Assembly: GCF_913773725.1 (NCBI RefSeq)
Contig: NZ_CAJYGK010000160.1
Coordinates: 62,001-126,000, forward strand
Reading direction: 5' to 3'
DNA: 64,000 nucleotides
Origin: an uncultured Aquabacterium sp.
GTDB taxonomy: Bacteria; Pseudomonadota; Gammaproteobacteria; Burkholderiales; Burkholderiaceae_C
Position numbers and translations under genes: made by a program. Positions 61,379 through 64,000 of this stretch are shown piece after piece; within the stretch, counting starts at the first letter, position 1, and each line of letters starts with the position of its first letter. Under the pieces are notes generated by a model. It saw nothing but the letters and a program-made list of their open reading frames with translations, was not told where the DNA came from and did not search any database.

Positions 61379-62716
61379 GTGAACACGCGCTTTCTTCATC
61401 CTTCCACGGTGCTGGTGTTGTCGTTCCTCGCCGTCATCACGTTGGGAACGGTGCTGCTGATGCTGCCGTTTGCGTCGGCCCAGGGCACGGCCACACCGCT
61501 GCTCACGGCCTTGTTCACCGCGACCTCGGCCGTGTGCGTGACGGGGCTGGCGGTGGTGGACACCGGCACCCACTGGAGTGGCGCCGGGCAGGTCGTCATC
61601 CTCGGGCTGTTCCAGGTGGGCGGCTTCGGCATGATGACCTCGGCCACCCTGATGGGCCTGCTGATCAACGCCCAGATGCGTCTGCGCACCCGCTTGCTGC
61701 TGCAGGCCGAGACCCATTCGCTGGCCCTGGGCGATGTGCGCAGCGTGGCGCGGCTGGTGCTGGTCGTCACGGCCGTGGTCGAGTCGGGCATGGCGGTCGC
61801 GCTGACGCTGCGCTTTGCCCTGGGCTACGACATGCCGTGGGACGAGGCAGCCTGGCAGGGGGTGTTCCACGCGGTGTCGGCCTTCAACAACGCGGGGTTC
61901 TCGACCTGGTCGGACAGCGTGATGCGCTTTGTGGGCGATGCCTGGGTGCTGACGCCCCTGATGCTGGCCATCGTCATCGGCGGGCTGGGCTTTCCGGTGC
62001 TGCACGAGCTGCTGGCCGAGCGCGGCAGCCGGCGCCCCATGTGGTCCATGCACACCACGCTGACGGTCTGGGGCTCTGCGGCGCTCATCGTGCTGGGCAC
62101 GGTCCTCTTCTTCTGGGCCGAGTTCGACAACCCGGGCACGCTCGGGCCGCTGGCGCTGGCCGACAAGGCCCTGGCGGCCTTGTTCACGTCGGTGTCGGCC
62201 CGCACGGCCGGCTTCAACGCGGTCGACATCGGCGCGCTCACCACCGAATCGCTGGCGGCCCATTACGCCCTGATGTTCATCGGCGGGGGCAGCGCGGGCA
62301 CGGCCGGCGGCGTCAAGGTCACGACCTTCTTCGTGCTGATGCTGGTGGTGTGGAACGAGGTGCGCGGCCACCGCGATGTCGAGTTCCGCCGGCGCCGGGT
62401 GGCCGATTCCGTCCTGCGCCAGGCGTTCACCATCATGGCGCTCAGTGCGGCCACCGTGGCGCTGGCGCTGCTGCTCATCCTGCCGCTGGCCGCCCCCCTG
62501 CCGCTCGAGAAGGTGCTGTTCGAGGTCGTGTCGGCCTTTGCCACCGTCGGCCTGTCCACGGGCATCACGGCCGAGCTCGTTCCTGGCGCCCAGTTCATCC
62601 TGATTGTGCTGATGTTCGTCGGCCGGGTGGGCGTCGTCACCCTGGCCATGGCGCTGGCCACAAACCAGCTGCGTCGCCCCTATCGTTACCCGGAGGAGAA
62701 ACCCATTGTTGGATAA
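61379..62716 (+). CDS. TrkH/KtrB-type potassium transporter membrane subunit
   Basis: 445 residues, about eight or more helices with four pore segments. The selectivity-filter-like repeats are TSAVCVTGL (about 52), FNNAGFSTW, SARTAGFNAVD and ATVGLSTGI, each with the central Gly of SKT-family transporters. The start is a GTG at 61379 (VNTRFLHPST), since the frame has no good ATG. It overlaps the gene for its cytoplasmic regulator by 11 bases. Imports K+, possibly Na+-coupled as in KtrB. Confidence 0.9.
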   Translation: MNTRFLHPSTVLVLSFLAVITLGTVLLMLPFASAQGTATPLLTALFTATSAVCVTGLAVVDTGTHWSGAGQVVILGLFQVGGFGMMTSATLMGLLINAQMRLRTRLLLQAETHSLALGDVRSVARLVLVVTAVVESGMAVALTLRFALGYDMPWDEAAWQGVFHAVSAFNNAGFSTWSDSVMRFVGDAWVLTPLMLAIVIGGLGFPVLHELLAERGSRRPMWSMHTTLTVWGSAALIVLGTVLFFWAEFDNPGTLGPLALADKALAALFTSVSARTAGFNAVDIGALTTESLAAHYALMFIGGGSAGTAGGVKVTTFFVLMLVVWNEVRGHRDVEFRRRRVADSVLRQAFTIMALSAATVALALLLILPLAAPLPLEKVLFEVVSAFATVGLSTGITAELVPGAQFILIVLMFVGRVGVVTLAMALATNQLRRPYRYPEEKPIVG

Positions 62717-63380
62717 GCAAGCAAAGCACCGCTCAGGCAGCGTCGTGGTGATCGGGCTGGGGCGGTTCGGTGCGGGCGTGGCCCAGTCGCTCGTCACGCT
62801 GGGCCATGACGTGCTGGCGATCGAGGAGGACGCCGACACCGTGCAATCGTTGTCGAGTGTGCTGCCGCACGTGGTGCAGGCCGACTCCACCGACCTCGAA
62901 ACCCTCAAGCAACTGGCGGTCGGGGATTTTTCGCACGCGGTGGTGGCCATCGGCGGCAACCTCGAAGCCAGCGTGCTCACCATCCTCAACGTCAGCCAGC
63001 TGGGGGTGAAGGACATCTGGGCCAAGGCCATCGACCCGCGGCACGGGCGCATCGCCGAGCGGGTCGGTGCCCATCACGTGGTCTATCCCGAAGCCGACAT
63101 GGGCGAGCGCGTGGCCCACCTCGTCACCGGCAAGATGATCGATTTCATCGAGTTCGACGACGGCTTTGCGATTGCCAAGACCCGTTCGCCGATGGAGACG
63201 CACGGCAAGACGCTGGCGCAATCGAACGTGCGGCAACGCCATGGCGTGACCATCGTGGGCATCAAGCGGCGCCACCAGGACTTCATCTACGCCAAGGCCG
63301 AGACCGAGATCAAACCGGGCGACCACCTGATCGTGGCCGGCCCCACGCCCAAGGTCGAGCGCTTCGCGGCGCTGTACTGA
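62706..63380 (+). CDS. TrkA/KtrA-type potassium uptake regulatory subunit (RCK)
   Basis: 224 residues. RCK-N Rossmann domain with VVIGLGRFGAGVAQSL and an acidic AIEED after the second strand (nucleotide binding), then RCK-C from about 140 (VRQRHGVTIVGIKRR...PGDHLIVAGP). It forms the cytoplasmic gating ring for the overlapping KtrB-type gene. The start is TTG (tandem TTG TTG at 62706/62709) with GGAGGAG upstream, inside the end of the transporter gene. Confidence 0.92.
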   Translation: MLDKQAKHRSGSVVVIGLGRFGAGVAQSLVTLGHDVLAIEEDADTVQSLSSVLPHVVQADSTDLETLKQLAVGDFSHAVVAIGGNLEASVLTILNVSQLGVKDIWAKAIDPRHGRIAERVGAHHVVYPEADMGERVAHLVTGKMIDFIEFDDGFAIAKTRSPMETHGKTLAQSNVRQRHGVTIVGIKRRHQDFIYAKAETEIKPGDHLIVAGPTPKVERFAALY

Positions 63381-63420
63381 GCTGTGACGCCTGGTGCGCT
63401 GCGGCCGATAATGGCAGGTT

Positions 63421-63439
63421 GCGGCGCATCAGGCGCCGC
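63421..63439. other. GC hairpin between ktrA-type gene and aminotransferase gene
   Basis: GCGGCGC (63421-63427) and GCGCCGC (63433-63439) form a perfect stem with a 5-base loop. No T tract follows on +. It may be a leader element of the aminotransferase gene or a weak terminator. Confidence 0.35.
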
Positions 63440-63465
63440 CCGTCCGCGTACCAGGAGCCTTCCGC

Positions 63466-64000
63466 ATGTTTCAGCACGTCGACGCCTATCCCGGCGACCC
63501 CATCCTCACGCTCAACGAAGATTTCCAGAAGGACCCGCGCGCGGGCAAGATCAACCTGAGCATCGGCATCTACTTCGACAACGAAGGCCGCCTGCCGGTG
63601 ATGAATGCCGTGCGCGAGGCCGAGTCGGCGCTGCTGTCGGCCATCGGCCCCAAGCCCTATCTGCCCATGACGGGCCACCCCGCCTACCGTGAGGCCGTGC
63701 AGCACCTGCTGTTCGGTGCCGACCATGAAGCGGTGCGCAGTGGCCGCATCGCCACCATCCAGACCCTGGGCGGCTCGGGCGGCCTGAAGGTGGGCGGGGA
63801 CTTCCTCAAGCGCTACTTCCCGGATTCGCAGGTGTGGGTGAGCGACCCGACCTGGGACAACCACCGCGCGATGTTCGAAGGCGCGGGTTTCCAGGTCAAC
63901 ACCTACCCGTACTATGACCCGGCCACCAAGGGCCTGAAGTTCGATGCCATGCTGACGGCGATCGACGCGCTGCCGGCCAAGAGCATCGTGCTGCTGCACG
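63466..64000 (+). CDS. tyrB: aromatic/aspartate aminotransferase, 3' end outside window
   Basis: The first 178 residues of a class I aminotransferase of the AspC/TyrB group: VDAYPGDPILTLNEDFQKD, KINLSIGIYFD, LPMTGHPAYREAVQHLLFG, IQTLGGSGGLKVGGDFLKRYFP and VWVSDPTWDNHRAMFEGAG. The PLP lysine lies beyond the window. AGGAG eight bases before the ATG supports the start. It should transfer amino groups among aspartate, tyrosine and phenylalanine; which one is preferred cannot be told from this part. Confidence 0.9.
   Translation, partial: MFQHVDAYPGDPILTLNEDFQKDPRAGKINLSIGIYFDNEGRLPVMNAVREAESALLSAIGPKPYLPMTGHPAYREAVQHLLFGADHEAVRSGRIATIQTLGGSGGLKVGGDFLKRYFPDSQVWVSDPTWDNHRAMFEGAGFQVNTYPYYDPATKGLKFDAMLTAIDALPAKSIVLLH

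Noticed and set aside
61100-63052. Upstream extension of the class III alcohol dehydrogenase frame on the minus strand, adding about 650 codons.
   Set aside because: It covers the potassium transporter genes in antisense and has low-complexity His/Gln/Arg composition; the dehydrogenase starts normally at 61099.

Overview
The window is a high-GC, gene-dense chromosomal segment of a betaproteobacterium, most likely of the order Burkholderiales (Comamonadaceae/Sphaerotilaceae-like). Three things point there: a DUF3567 protein (a family known from Betaproteobacteria), a methionine synthase gene that encodes only the homocysteine-methyltransferase part of MetH, and many short-spaced operons with ATGA overlaps. 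I see no rRNA, tRNA, CRISPR array, insertion sequence or prophage, and no gene-free stretch longer than about 300 bases.

Layout. (1) 1-6470: a + strand operon of an FAD oxidoreductase (cut by the window start), DUF1365, a CFA-synthase-like methyltransferase, an MFS carrier, a DUF3833 lipoprotein, an SDR and an NTF2-like protein. This resembles fatty-acid modification clusters (furan or cyclopropane fatty acids) seen with photo-oxidative-stress regulons. (2) 6527-14340: DUF3567, two tandem GGDEF-EAL c-di-GMP enzymes with a FliA-like promoter in front, a potassium channel with a C-terminal zinc ribbon, a stand-alone metH N-terminal gene, and a diguanylate cyclase with a duplicated sensor module. 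(3) 14357-20499: ybeY and phoH, then a 7TM histidine kinase with a NarL-type regulator ending in a terminator, ruvA, and an MpaA-like M14 peptidase.

(4) 20521-48290 is the core of the window: about 28 kb devoted to agmatine, putrescine, GABA and glutamate use. It holds gabT-gabD-gdhA with a divergent MocR regulator; a DcaP-like porin interrupted by one in-frame amber codon; a PotD/A/B/C-type ABC importer with a second MocR regulator; a frameshifted LysR gene divergent from agmatinase; one long minus-strand operon puuA-potF-potG-potH-potI-porin-puuC-puuB; puuD; and a third MocR regulator. Together they encode import of polyamines, agmatine to putrescine, the gamma-glutamylputrescine route to GABA, and GABA to succinate plus glutamate and then 2-oxoglutarate. 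Two of the MocR promoters carry the same CCACTT repeat at an identical 23-bp spacing.

(5) 48303-64000: a hybrid histidine kinase, a Lon-N-domain protein, an alpha/beta hydrolase, an Hsp20 gene with a good sigma-32 promoter followed by an Mg-type P-ATPase, a flavin reductase, a TonB-dependent receptor, a PQQ-type sugar dehydrogenase lipoprotein, the glutathione-dependent formaldehyde pair (fghA and class III alcohol dehydrogenase), a KtrB/KtrA-type potassium uptake pair, and the start of an aromatic/aspartate aminotransferase cut by the window end.

Three genes in region 4 show lesions: the amber codon in the porin, a one-base frameshift in the LysR gene, and a G8 tract that puts the best start of the potA-like ATPase out of frame. 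Each could be real decay or phase variation, or a sequence error; raw reads would decide.
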